Origin: Alphaproteobacteria bacterium
Lineage (GTDB): Bacteria; Pseudomonadota; Alphaproteobacteria; UBA6615
Length of the DNA stretch: 64,000 bases
Reading direction: 5' to 3'
Assembly: GCA_021774575.1 (NCBI GenBank)
Contig: JAJFIX010000040.1
Coordinates: 19,104 to 83,103 of the forward strand
Shown here piece after piece: positions 1-9,360 of this stretch. A program made the translations under genes and the position numbers. Every line of letters begins with the position of its first letter. Within the stretch, counting starts at the first letter, position 1. Under the pieces are notes generated by a model. That model searched no databases. It worked only from the letters and a program-made list of their open reading frames with translations, and was not told the origin of the DNA.

Positions 1-980
1 TCTATCGAAAGGCCGTTGCCGACAACATAGTAAATTGGAATGTGATAGACATACAGACCATATGAAATTCTTCCAATCCAATTTAAGCTAGAAATATTAA
101 GCACTCTCGAGATTAATTTTGCACCACCTTGTGACAGAGTCATCACAAGGAATGCTGTCAAGGCAGCTACCAAAGTGAAGAGAATTTTGTCATGAAAAAC
201 GGGTATCAAGGCCAAAAACAGCACAACGATTGCGGCGGCTATCGCTGTGACCGTTATGAAAACCGAGTTCCAATCAATGTTCCTCAAATACCCTTGGCGC
301 GCAGCGAAGGCAACAAGCGCACCCCAAATCAAACTGTCCATCCGTAAATCAGTGCGAAAAAATGCCGCTGTTTGAAATACGACATCGTCAGGCGACATAA
401 GACGCATAGTAGGAGGGTAGAAAAGCCCAACGGCGAAAAGAATAATAAAAAAGAAAGTCGGTTTTCGCCTTGCAAGAATAAACAAAACTGCAGCGGGCCA
501 GACAAAATAAAATTGCACTTCGACCGAAAGGGACCAAAGATGGCCATTCCACCATGTAGTGAAAAAGCCCAACATATCGTGGTAGGTTTCCCATACCCGA
601 GCCCAATTCGCGAAGTAAAAGAAGACAGATAACGAACTTGTTAAAGATCTCATTTTTGTTTCAAGTGCAAAAAATAAGTCCACCGAAAGAGCGAATACGA
701 TCACGCAAAACAAAACGGGAAAAAGACGGAGGGTCCGGCGAATATAGAAGCCCTTCAGATCTATTGACCCATGGTCATCATAGTCATTGAAAAGAATGCT
801 GCTAATCAAGAACCCGCTCAAAACAAAAAATATGTCGACGCCTATTCTGCCGCCCGGCAGTAGCCCCGGAGCCGCATGTGTAGCCAGAACCATCAGAACG
901 GCAATTCCGCGCAAGCCATCGAATGCATAAAAATATTGAGCTGCCGGGTCGAAATACGCTCTCTTCGGTATGGTTGTCAT
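1..980 (-). CDS. Acyltransferase 3 family (OafA/YrhL-like) membrane protein, C-terminus cut by window edge
   Basis: Manual minus-strand translation from ATG at 980 is open to the window edge: MTTIPKRAYFDPAAQYFYAFDGLRGIAVLMVLATHAAPG..GGRIGVDIFFVLSGFLISSIL..; typical acyltransferase_3 start. Missing from the ORF track because it runs off the edge. Confidence 0.9.
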   Translation of the reverse strand, partial: MTTIPKRAYFDPAAQYFYAFDGLRGIAVLMVLATHAAPGLLPGGRIGVDIFFVLSGFLISSILFNDYDDHGSIDLKGFYIRRTLRLFPVLFCVIVFALSVDLFFALETKMRSLTSSLSVFFYFANWARVWETYHDMLGFFTTWWNGHLWSLSVEVQFYFVWPAAVLFILARRKPTFFFIILFAVGLFYPPTMRLMSPDDVVFQTAAFFRTDLRMDSLIWGALVAFAARQGYLRNIDWNSVFITVTAIAAAIVVLFLALIPVFHDKILFTLVAALTAFLVMTLSQGGAKLISRVLNISSLNWIGRISYGLYVYHIPIYYVVGNGLSI

Positions 981-1063
981 AAAATCTGCATTCAGAAAAA
1001 CCTATAGGCATGCTCATTTGCACTAAGCCTGATGGCGACCCATTTCGACTGATAGGAGGAAAC

Positions 1064-1255
1064 TTACTGTCGGCCCATGGGTGTAAGCAGGCATTCAATA
1101 TGAGGGTAGGACAGACAATGCATATCACGAGTTATAAACTTATTGGGAGGACCAATGCCACCCTTCAGCGCAAAGCAGGTATCCTCGGCGACAAAGGGGA
1201 GTACCTGCACGAGCAAGGCGACCTGATGTCGATATTGTTCACTGGCCGCCATCAA
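1064..1255 (-). pseudogene. N-terminal remnant of an AbiEii-type nucleotidyltransferase toxin
   Basis: Translation MMAASEQYRHQVALLVQVLPFVAEDTCFALKGGIGPPNKFITRDMHCLS.. resembles the AbiEii N-terminus (..YRHQVALLLRVLPLVAEE.CFALKGGTAINLFIRDMPRLSVDID..) but the core is scrambled and it stops after 63 aa; directly downstream of abiEi. Confidence 0.6.
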
Positions 1256-2129
1256 GATCCGCCGGCACCGTTATCAGATATTTCGTATCAAGCTTGCCGC
1301 CACGCGCAATCATGCGCTTGCCGTTCCCGAGATCGATGCGGCTCTGGTCAATTTGGCGCAGCCAGCGAAAATTGTGACGCTCTGCATACCACAAGAACAG
1401 CCGCTTAACTTTGACGTTATGGCACTCTTCGAGAAGTTTTTGCAGCCGACGAGGGCTCAACGTGCGTAGCCCGTCGAAGATCTTGTCGACCTGTTCGAAG
1501 GTTTCCCTTTCGGGTATTTCATTTAGCATTTCTAGAATTGCGCGTTCTGGCATCGACAAAGCGAGAGACCAATCCCATTGGCCCCAACTGATAGGCCGAA
1601 AGCAATTTCTGTGTATCGGATCGGTAATTGTGATCGATTGATCTTTGACGTTCGACAGGATGCTGGCGAGGCCAGGGGAATTTGGCTCTTTCCCAAAAAG
1701 CTTTCTCTCGCGGTGAAATACGAACCGGATATCGAGGTCGAGCTTTGCAACCCAGCTTGGCAGTGGCGTCTCACCGTATAGGTGAACCTCGCGTCCGCCT
1801 CGCGTGGAAATATAATGCGAAAAACCCTGCAAATCGAGAGCCGTGCGACCCCCGACCAAGACAGAGACATCCAAATGATTCTGCATTTGCAGAGAGATCA
1901 CAACCTGCTGCCACAGGAGTTTGCCACCCGGGCGCCGATAAACACCCCTAGCTGGACGTTCAAGCCAGCCGCTGGTCAAATAACGGTTGCGCAAGGCGCT
2001 GGAGTAACCTTTGCTCTCCAGCCAACCCGTATCAACCACCAAGCCTTCCGGCAGAAGATGGTGAAGTTGGTTTAATTTATTCCGTTTTTCAAAACTCATA
2101 GTTAAGAAATTAGCATATTTACAAACCAT
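1239..2129 (-). CDS. Type IV toxin-antitoxin system AbiEi family antitoxin-like protein
   Basis: 296 aa; N-terminal winged-helix-like region then 'SVLVGGRTALDLQGFSHYIS..REVHLYGETPLPSWV', typical of AbiEi family proteins; overlaps the AbiEii remnant. Confidence 0.75.
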   Translation of the reverse strand: MVCKYANFLTMSFEKRNKLNQLHHLLPEGLVVDTGWLESKGYSSALRNRYLTSGWLERPARGVYRRPGGKLLWQQVVISLQMQNHLDVSVLVGGRTALDLQGFSHYISTRGGREVHLYGETPLPSWVAKLDLDIRFVFHRERKLFGKEPNSPGLASILSNVKDQSITITDPIHRNCFRPISWGQWDWSLALSMPERAILEMLNEIPERETFEQVDKIFDGLRTLSPRRLQKLLEECHNVKVKRLFLWYAERHNFRWLRQIDQSRIDLGNGKRMIARGGKLDTKYLITVPADLDGGQ

Positions 2130-2330
2130 CTAATAGTTTAGATAGACAGTGATTTCGTAACCCTAAGTATGAATGTCAAAGAAAACGCAAACCACACCAA
2201 GAACACAGCGATCCGATCAACCGGCCCACGGTTCACTACAGCAAATATCCAGAGGAAAGAAGAAAACCAGTATCGAGTACCCAAAGTCGTCAAGACAGAG
2301 CACCCATTAGGTAATATAATACGCGGAACC

Positions 2331-2350
2331 GGAATGGTGCCCAAGGACAG
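2331..2350. repeat. Putative att-like copy of tRNA-Phe 3' end
   Basis: ggaatggtgcccaaggacag versus ggaatggtgcccagggacag at 6787-6806 (1 mismatch in 20, same orientation); the 6787 copy covers the tRNA-Phe 3' terminus. Confidence 0.6.
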
Positions 2351-2709
2351 GTCACCCAAATAATTGGAAATCAAGCGCCCGCGGCGCGGTGGGACAATTC
2401 AGATTTTCCATATTGTTCTGATGTTTTCTTTCTTAGTGTCCCGCCGAGTGAAACTGAGACGGCGGCGTGGTTATTGCCGCGTCGGCCCAAAATCGAGCGA
2501 CCACAATAACTTCTTTTTTAGCGCACAGTCGTCCTGGTTCGCCCCGTGAAGCGTTCCGAACTAGCCCTCTTCCCGCGACGAAGAGCCCGCCTAATCTTGG
2601 GACCGATCGGACTCTGAATGCGCCGGGGGCGTCCGAAAAAGGCGGATAGGACATCCTGGCAAAAGGTCCGCAAACCGGCGCTCTCAAATACGCAATCCCG
2701 GCCTCCCGC

Positions 2710-3231
2710 TCAGCAATATTCGTCTCGCATCGCGTCCTGCAGATAGGCACGGCGATCGGCGCTGCCGTTTAGGACATTCCGGATCCATGATTGCTGCTCG
2801 AACCAGATAATCGCCGTCTCGTACACGCAAGCCCGCACAGGGCTTGTCGACCGCTCGAATGTGAGCGGCGTGCCGATATCGGATCGAGACAGGAACTGGC
2901 ACCAGACATCGCCATGCGTCCACCATTGGAAGAGCAGCCAATTGGCCATTACGCCTGCGTGGAGAATTGTAAATCCGGTCTTGTAGAATTCTCCTTCCTC
3001 TTTGGTGAGCGGAAGCAATGTCGAAACATGTTCCCGTGCGGCTGCGATAAGGTCGCTTTGAAGCAACGGCTCGCCACCCAACGGCTCGCGATGTTGGACC
3101 CCATAGGCTTTGATCGCCCATTCATTGATGCGCCAGTGGTCGACAAAGCCCATGCGCCGGGGCCGGTAGGTCGGGAAGTCATTTTCCCGGACGGCTGACG
3201 GCCACTCATCGAATTGGTCAGGCATATTCAA
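2710..3231 (-). CDS. Hypothetical protein
   Basis: 173 aa ORF with balanced composition (MNMPDQFDEWPSAVRENDFPTYRPRRMGFVDHWRINEWAIKAYG..). Confidence 0.55.
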   Translation of the reverse strand: MNMPDQFDEWPSAVRENDFPTYRPRRMGFVDHWRINEWAIKAYGVQHREPLGGEPLLQSDLIAAAREHVSTLLPLTKEEGEFYKTGFTILHAGVMANWLLFQWWTHGDVWCQFLSRSDIGTPLTFERSTSPVRACVYETAIIWFEQQSWIRNVLNGSADRRAYLQDAMRDEYC

Positions 3232-3463
3232 TTTCCCATTCCCTGCTGGAGAAGTTCATTTTAAACCGTCGCTCCAGTCGTCCGCTCCTAGGACAACAGC
3301 TCGTAGACAAACCTCACCACCTTATTCTGGTGGTATCGCTGGGGCTTGTATTGCCATACGTCGCTAGTCCCCGGTCCGGCGTCAGCAGCAATTTGGAAAA
3401 GACCTGTGGGTCCCGCGATTGGGCCAACTCTCCTTAAGCCCACACGACGCGCGCGGCGGGCCC

Positions 3464-4042
3464 TTAGTTTTGACCCTCCTCCCCGATCCCGTGTTCGATC
3501 AGAACCGCGGCAGCGGCCTTGGCGTCCGCCGCAACGCCTTTGGGACCGAGGATATGCGCCGCAACGATGGCACCCTCCTTCAGCAATGTGAGGCGTCTTG
3601 CCAACGTCCCCGGAGATTTGGCGCCGGCCCTAATGGCCAGGCCTTCGAAATGCGCGGTGATCAGCCGCTTATGCTCAGCGGCGGTTGCATGCAACGGGTG
3701 CTCTCGATCCTGATATTCCGACGCCGCCTTGATGAACATGCAACCTTGAAACCCGTCCTCTTCGAACCACTCCGCAAGGGCGTCAAACGCTACCAGTAGC
3801 CTTTCTTTGGGCGTGTCGCCCAGCTCTTCCATGCGCCGATAGAGCCAATTGCGGAATTGCTCGTCGCGCAACCTCAATACCGCATGGATCAAATCGTCTT
3901 TGGTTCGAAAATGCTTATAGATGGCCGTTTTCGACACGCCCGTCTCGGCTGCGATCTTGTCCATGCCTGTCGCGTGAAATCCGTCGCGGTAAAACACCGT
4001 TAGGGCTCGCTGAACAAGCTGATCTCTTTTTGATGCGCTCAT
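3464..4042 (-). CDS. TetR/AcrR family transcriptional regulator
   Basis: 192 aa; HTH 'DGFHATGMDKIAAETGVSKTAIYKHFRTKDDLIHAVL'. Confidence 0.93.
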   Translation of the reverse strand: MSASKRDQLVQRALTVFYRDGFHATGMDKIAAETGVSKTAIYKHFRTKDDLIHAVLRLRDEQFRNWLYRRMEELGDTPKERLLVAFDALAEWFEEDGFQGCMFIKAASEYQDREHPLHATAAEHKRLITAHFEGLAIRAGAKSPGTLARRLTLLKEGAIVAAHILGPKGVAADAKAAAAVLIEHGIGEEGQN

Positions 4043-4176
4043 TTCGCCTCATTACATTAACCGATCCGTACGTGACATCCTGTCTTCCGGAAAGCAAGGT
4101 GAAATTTTTTCTCGCTTAAATTCATCTAGTTAGGGCGAAATCATAAGAAAGTCGTCTGCGGCCAGGTGATTCACCC

Positions 4177-4221
4177 TTGACTTATGAAAACCGATCAGTA
4201 AATGTACCTTGACCGATCAGT
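4177..4221 (+). promoter_or_regulatory. Putative promoter and TetR operator upstream of the DoxX-like gene
   Basis: TTGACT at 4177; near-palindromic accgatcagt at 4190-4199 and 4212-4221 (22 bp apart); related accgatccgt at 4060-4069 by the divergent tetR start. Confidence 0.45.
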
Positions 4222-4276
4222 TAACGACCTTCGCGCCGAGTTTATTTCGGGGAGCGGCACAGTCAAGGAGAAAATT

Positions 4277-4750
4277 ATGAGAAACAACGACTATCTCGCC
4301 AGCCACGCGCATTGGATTCTGCGGCTTGGCCTTGTGAGTGTGTTCTTCTTCCACGGGACCCTGAAGTTCCTGGACCTGCAGGGATTCGCAGAGATGTTGC
4401 CAATCTCCTACACGAAAGTCGTGTTGGTGGCGCTTGCGCAAATCGGCGGCAGCGCTTTGCTCGTCGCCGGTGGTTTCAGGAGTGATTTCTGGTCCGACCT
4501 CGCAACGCGTGTCGGCGCCTTTTTGAATATTCCGACAATGATCGGCGCAATCGTGCTGGTCCATTGGGGACGTTGGAACTTCGTGCCGACAGAAGCGCAT
4601 CCGCTTGGCGGTATGGAATTCCAGATCTTCCTGTCGTTGGTCATGATTTATCTGATCGTGACCGGTAACCGGTCCATCGGGGCAATTGGTACCGGTGCGG
4701 ATCAGCCGGCTTCGACAGTCACATATCAGCGTCTGTCAGCGAACCTCTAA
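4277..4750 (+). CDS. DoxX/YkgB-like integral membrane protein
   Basis: ATG at 4277 preceded by aaggag; 'HWILRLGLVSVFFFHGTLKFLDLQGFAEML..ALAQIGGSALLVAGGF' with four hydrophobic helices. Confidence 0.75.
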   Translation: MRNNDYLASHAHWILRLGLVSVFFFHGTLKFLDLQGFAEMLPISYTKVVLVALAQIGGSALLVAGGFRSDFWSDLATRVGAFLNIPTMIGAIVLVHWGRWNFVPTEAHPLGGMEFQIFLSLVMIYLIVTGNRSIGAIGTGADQPASTVTYQRLSANL

Positions 4751-4846
4751 GCAAGTCCAACCCACCGACCCCCGTGACGGTCCAGTCGCCACACCTCCCG
4801 GCGGCTGGACCGCAGCGGAGGCAAAACAATCGATAGAGCAGAGCAA

Positions 4847-5266
4847 ATGACCCAGAATCTGAAACCACCCTTCACCGAAGAAACCGCCCGCGCCAAGGTC
4901 AAGGCTGCCGAGAAAGCCTGGAACACGTGCGATCCCGACGTCGTTGCCAAGGCGTATACCCCGCAGTCCGACTGGCGCAACCGAGACGAGTTCTTCACTG
5001 GTCGCGATGCAATCACGGCATTTCTCAAACGCAAATGGTCTGTCGAGGCCAGCTACGCGCTCAACAAGGAATTGTGGGCTTACACGAACAACCGCATCTC
5101 CGTGCGCTTCGAATATGAATGGCAACACGCCCACACTGGCCAGTGGTATCGCACCCACGGCAATGAGCATTGGGAGTTTGACACCGACGGCCTAATGCGC
5201 CGGCGCGACATGAGCGCCAACGATATTCCGATTAACCCCGAAGACCGGCACCTCACCAAAACCTGA
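4847..5266 (+). CDS. DUF1348 / NTF2-like fold family protein
   Basis: 139 aa; 'PPFTEETARAKVKAAEKAWNTCDPDVVAKAYTPQSDWRNRDEFFTGRDAITAFLKRKW..GNEHWEFDTDGLMRRRDMSANDIPI'. Confidence 0.85.
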   Translation: MTQNLKPPFTEETARAKVKAAEKAWNTCDPDVVAKAYTPQSDWRNRDEFFTGRDAITAFLKRKWSVEASYALNKELWAYTNNRISVRFEYEWQHAHTGQWYRTHGNEHWEFDTDGLMRRRDMSANDIPINPEDRHLTKT

Positions 5267-5295
5267 TCCGTTCGCCGGAATAAAGGAGAGACGAC

Positions 5296-5700
5296 ATGAC
5301 AAACGCAACCGACCGCCCAACCAAGAACCTCGTCGGATTTGGATTCAATGGTGTCGCCGTTCTGGTTGCCAGAACGATCTACGCGCGAATCGAGCGAGCG
5401 GTCGCTGCCGCTCGATGCAGGAGTCAAAATAAGGCAGGCATGCTCGAACTCACTGCTCTAGACGACCGGTTGCTCCGAGACATAGGCATCGACCGCAACG
5501 AAATCCCGTGGCTTTTCGACGGACCCTGCGACGACCGAAGTGGAGTGCCATCGCGCCCTCGGCGCCAACGACATTCCGATTACCGCACCCAAGGCAACGA
5601 GCACTGGGAGTTCGACGCCGACGGTCTGATGCGTCGCCGCGATATGAATGCGAATGACGTCCCCATCAACCCGCAAGATCGCTGCATCGAAGTGGGCTGA
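5296..5700 (+). CDS. DUF1127-like protein joined in frame to a DUF1348-like C-terminal tail
   Basis: 'ALDDRLLRDIGIDRNEIPWLFDG' is DUF1127-like; C-terminus YRTQGNEHWEFDADGLMRRRDMNANDVPINPQDR matches the tail of the preceding gene. Confidence 0.6.
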   Translation: MTNATDRPTKNLVGFGFNGVAVLVARTIYARIERAVAAARCRSQNKAGMLELTALDDRLLRDIGIDRNEIPWLFDGPCDDRSGVPSRPRRQRHSDYRTQGNEHWEFDADGLMRRRDMNANDVPINPQDRCIEVG

Positions 5701-5732
5701 CCCAAATTTTGTTTGGAAAGGAGAACAGAAAG

Positions 5733-5933
5733 ATGACCCAATCGACGCCAAGCAGCAGGCTGGCCCCCACATTACTCGTAGGGCACGCCCTTATCTACGC
5801 TATAATCATCATCGGTCTCTCGTTCGTTATTGGCGAAGAACCGCAGTATTTTGCGAAGTTGATCCCCACTCTGCTCCTCCCCCTGTTTGCAATCTCCAGT
5901 GGCTTCATCGGCGCGGCGATCCGACGTCAATGA
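5733..5933 (+). CDS. Small two-helix membrane protein, hypothetical
   Basis: MTQSTPSSRLAPTLLVGHALIYAIIIIGLSFVIGEEPQYFAKLIPTLLLPLFAISSGFIGAAIRRQ; two hydrophobic segments. Confidence 0.5.
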   Translation: MTQSTPSSRLAPTLLVGHALIYAIIIIGLSFVIGEEPQYFAKLIPTLLLPLFAISSGFIGAAIRRQ

Positions 5934-6189
5934 GGGGTAGTCATAGGAACCGGTTTCTCGCCTGGTGCTCTCCCGGCGCGAAGAGGCCTCGCGGAGTAGC
6001 ACGACGGTTGATCCAACGGGAATGCGTCATCCGACTGTGAGCCGGTGGGGGCAATAGAGTTACAATTGCCGCAATATTCAAGGCGCGAATATCGCAAGCC
6101 GGAGATCAAGGAGAAATGAGATGATCAGGACCAATGAATGACGGTACCCCGGGTTGGTCGAATAGCTGCGAGCCCTGGAATGTTGAACC

Positions 6190-6540
6190 ACCAATTCGGT
6201 CGTCTCCGCGCTCATCAAACAGGCGAAAAAACTACCGGCTGAACTGTATAAATCCCTGACTTGGGACCGTGGCAAGGAATTCGCGGATCATCGCCGGTTT
6301 AGCTTGGCGACCGATATCGATGTCTACTTCTGCTATCCTCAAAGTCCTTGGCAACGCGGATCCAATGAGAACACGAATGGCCTGCTCAAACAGTACTTCC
6401 CCAAGGGAACTGACTTGCCGGTATACTCGCGAGCGCACCTCAACAGGGTGGCACGCCAGCAAAACGGACGGCCGCGCAAGCCGTTGCAGTTCGAAACGCC
6501 GGCGGAGAGATTTAACGCTTGTGCTGCATCGACCGATTGA
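6190..6540 (+). pseudogene. IS30 family transposase C-terminal remnant
   Basis: In-frame reading 'LTWDRGKEFADHRRFSLATDIDVYFCYPQSPWQRGSNENTNGLLKQYFPKGTDLPVYSRAHLNRVARQQNGRPRKPLQFETPAERFNACAAS' is the IS30 catalytic C-terminus; N-terminal part absent. Confidence 0.85.
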
Positions 6541-6790
6541 GACGGCACGGTCTAACCGGACACGAAAACCGACAAAGCAGGCAAGTCCTACGAATGTTTG
6601 CTTGTGTGTCCCAACCAGCCACACCTGAACTCTCTCCCAAGCAAGCGGCCCGGGGCCCGGCCCAACGAATAGGCTGTGACTTTGGCAGTTGCGCCGAGCA
6701 TTGGGATTACAACGAAAATTCGCTGGTAGTTTCCCACGTCGGCCCGATCGACATTATAAGTATTCGAAAATAAACGATAAGAATTGGGAA

Positions 6791-6866
6791 TGGTGCCCAG
6801 GGACAGATTTGAACTGCCGACACAGGGATTTTCAGTCCCCTGCTCTACCAACTGAGCTACCTGGGC
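6791..6866 (-). tRNA. tRNA-Phe (GAA)
   Basis: Reverse complement gcccaggtagctcagttggtagagcaggggactgaaaatccctgtgtcggcagttcaaatctgtccctgggcacca folds as a cloverleaf, anticodon GAA, encoded CCA. Confidence 0.97.
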
Positions 6867-6981
6867 TTACCGATGGTGAGCGCGGATATAAAGAAAAAAT
6901 GAGGCCGTGTCCAGGGTCCATTCAGTGCAATTTTTGCTAACCGGCAATTAACCCAGATTGCGGTCGGGAAATCGGGTCAAA

Positions 6982-7209
6982 TCAGCCCTGTTCTAGCAAG
7001 TTTTCGGTGTCTCTCCCGGCTGGGTCTTCCGTCGTATCCACTAGCGTATCCTCGGCCACTTCTTCGCTCGGAATGCGATAGCCGCCGGAAAGCCAGCGGT
7101 GCAAATCGACATCGGCGCAGCGGGCCGAGCAGAAGGGGCGGTATTTTGTCTGTTGAGGTTTTTGACAGATGACGCATTTTGGGGTGCGGGTTGGTTTTTT
7201 GGGGGTCAT
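6982..7209 (-). CDS. yacG: DNA gyrase inhibitor YacG (zinc-binding)
   Basis: 'KCVICQKPQQTKYRPFCSARCADVDLHRWLSGGYRIPSEE'; located next to the RNase E/G gene. Start chosen at MTPKKP; upstream ATG possible. Confidence 0.9.
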   Translation of the reverse strand: MTPKKPTRTPKCVICQKPQQTKYRPFCSARCADVDLHRWLSGGYRIPSEEVAEDTLVDTTEDPAGRDTENLLEQG

Positions 7210-7234
7210 ATCCATGCCTCCGGTCGCATAATTG

Positions 7235-8749
7235 TCAGCCGCACCGAAAGGCACCGGGGGCCAGGTCGGCATCGGTTTCGAGAATCAAGGCTTGGCCGAG
7301 CTGGGCGCCGACCGCGTCGGCGGCAAAGGCCAGGCGCCCGCCCGGGCTGAGCAAAGCGGCCATCGCCGGACCGGCGTGCAATACCGGCACGTCTGCCCGG
7401 CCCATGCCCGCGGCGACTAAATCCCGCAGGGCGGCGTAACAAGCGGCCTCGGCGCTGGGGTCGAGGTTGGTAACCGGTTGGGGCTGGGCCAACAAATTCG
7501 CGGCCAGGCTCGGCTTGCGGCGGGCCCGGGTGAGTTCGAGATGGCCCAAGGGCGACAGGCCCAAGACAGTAACCCCGGCCGGATCATGGGCGGTACTCGC
7601 CGCCATTGATGCGACCACCCGGTCGCGATCCGCCGCCCGGTGCATTTTCAAAAAATCGATGACGATCGCACCGGCCAGGCCGCGCAAGCGGATTTGCCGG
7701 GCGATTTCGGGGATCGCGGCCAGGTTGGTATCGACGGCCTGTCGCCCGGCCTTGCCCAAGGCGGCGCTGGAGTTTACATCAATCGCGCACAGGGTCTCGC
7801 CGGGTTCGAAAATCAGCCGTGCCCCGGATTGGGCGCCGAATTGAACAACCGTCTCGCGACCGAGCGCTGCCTCGATTTCCCCATCGACATCAAATTCGGC
7901 AAAGGGCCGGGTGCCTAACCGCGCCTGTTCAAGACTGGCCAAAAGGTCGGGGGCAAACACCGTGCACCAATCTCGGGCGAGCTTGAGCAACCCCGGATCC
8001 CCGACGATAATCCGTGGGCGGGGATCGCCCGCTGATCGACCGGCGGCAAAATCCGCCAAAAACCGAACGATCGGGTCTGCCGGTGGCACGATGCAGCCAA
8101 CCCCATTATGGGATTTGGCAGCCGCCTGAATCTCGGCCCAGCGCTGGCGCGCCACGGCCAGGCCCGCCCCTATCGCCTCCCCGAGCGCACCCGGTTCGAA
8201 ATCGAGTCCGGGGAGCCGAACACCTTCTTCGTCGGTTAAGAGATCACCCAGGTCGGTCGTTGACCGATTGGCGCCAATAAAAAAACCTGGGCGGGTCGGT
8301 AAATAGTCAAAGCCCGGCGCGGGCACGGTGATGGCAGTGCTGAGCTGGGGACCTTTGACCTCATCGCCCGCCCCCCCTGCGCGTACCGTCTGGCCGCCGG
8401 TGATCTGGACCAGGATCATCGCCCCTTCATGGACCGTTTGGCCAATGCGCAAGTTTTTACGCGGGCTTTTGCCTCCGGCCCCGGCGTCGCGGGCGCGCAA
8501 AAATCCGTCTTTTTCCCAACCGCCACCAATTTCGACAAAGGCCGCATTCATGCCCGGATCGATGCGCCGCACCCGACCCTGATAGATTGCCCCCCGGCAG
8601 TCGGGGGTGGCCGCGCGGAAATGATCGACATCCCAGACCCGACCGGCCGAAAGGCGGGCGCCGCGCACCTCCCCCGGCCCCGCCTCGATCAACAAAGTGT
8701 CGATTAAGCCTGGGTCGGCCCGTCCAACCTTTGAAGTTGCTGCAGTCAT
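7235..8749 (-). CDS. Ribonuclease E/G family protein
   Basis: 504 aa; 'GAIYQGRVRRIDPGMNAAFVEIGGGWEKDGFL' S1-like start, 'CAIDVNSSA', 'RLRGLAGAIVIDFLKM'. Confidence 0.9.
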   Translation of the reverse strand: MTAATSKVGRADPGLIDTLLIEAGPGEVRGARLSAGRVWDVDHFRAATPDCRGAIYQGRVRRIDPGMNAAFVEIGGGWEKDGFLRARDAGAGGKSPRKNLRIGQTVHEGAMILVQITGGQTVRAGGAGDEVKGPQLSTAITVPAPGFDYLPTRPGFFIGANRSTTDLGDLLTDEEGVRLPGLDFEPGALGEAIGAGLAVARQRWAEIQAAAKSHNGVGCIVPPADPIVRFLADFAAGRSAGDPRPRIIVGDPGLLKLARDWCTVFAPDLLASLEQARLGTRPFAEFDVDGEIEAALGRETVVQFGAQSGARLIFEPGETLCAIDVNSSAALGKAGRQAVDTNLAAIPEIARQIRLRGLAGAIVIDFLKMHRAADRDRVVASMAASTAHDPAGVTVLGLSPLGHLELTRARRKPSLAANLLAQPQPVTNLDPSAEAACYAALRDLVAAGMGRADVPVLHAGPAMAALLSPGGRLAFAADAVGAQLGQALILETDADLAPGAFRCG

Positions 8750-9351
8750 CAGCCCGGATACCCTAAACCGCCAAGCATCGCCGCCGCGTCACTCAGGCTG
8801 AGCCCGACGACATTACTATAGGACCCCGAGATCGCCGGCACGAACGCCGCCGCCATCCCTTGAATGCCATAGCCGCCGGCCTTGCCCAGCCATTCCTCCG
8901 ACGCCGCATAGCGCGCGACTTCCTGGTCGCTCAATCGTTTGAACCGAACCGATGTGGTGATCGCGCGCACCGTGCTTTGCCGATCTGTACTTTGGCCACC
9001 CGTACTTTGACCACCTGGCGCAATCACGCAAATACCTCCATGCACGTTATGCCGCCGCCCTGAAAGCAGGCGCAAATAGGCGGTTGCTTGCTCGATATCA
9101 GTGGGCTTGCCTAGAATGCGCCGCCCCAGCCCGACAACAGTGTCGGCGGCCAGCACAAAATCATCGGGAAAGTTGGCCGCAACATGGCGGGCCTTGGCCC
9201 TCGCCAGACGGCGCACCAGGGCCCCGGGGGTTTCCCTGGGGGCGGCTGTTTCGTCGATATCGGCGGGTTCAATATGATCGGGGGCCAGTCCGATCTGGGT
9301 CAGTAGCTCAAACCGGCGCGGCGACGCCGAAGCTAAAATGAGACGCGGCAA
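8749..9351 (-). CDS. maf: Maf-like nucleoside triphosphate pyrophosphatase
   Basis: 'LILASASPRRFELLTQIGLAPDHIEPADIDE..FVLAADTVVGLGRRILGKPTD'. Confidence 0.93.
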   Translation of the reverse strand: MPRLILASASPRRFELLTQIGLAPDHIEPADIDETAAPRETPGALVRRLARAKARHVAANFPDDFVLAADTVVGLGRRILGKPTDIEQATAYLRLLSGRRHNVHGGICVIAPGGQSTGGQSTDRQSTVRAITTSVRFKRLSDQEVARYAASEEWLGKAGGYGIQGMAAAFVPAISGSYSNVVGLSLSDAAAMLGGLGYPG

Positions 9352-9360
9352 GAGTGGACC

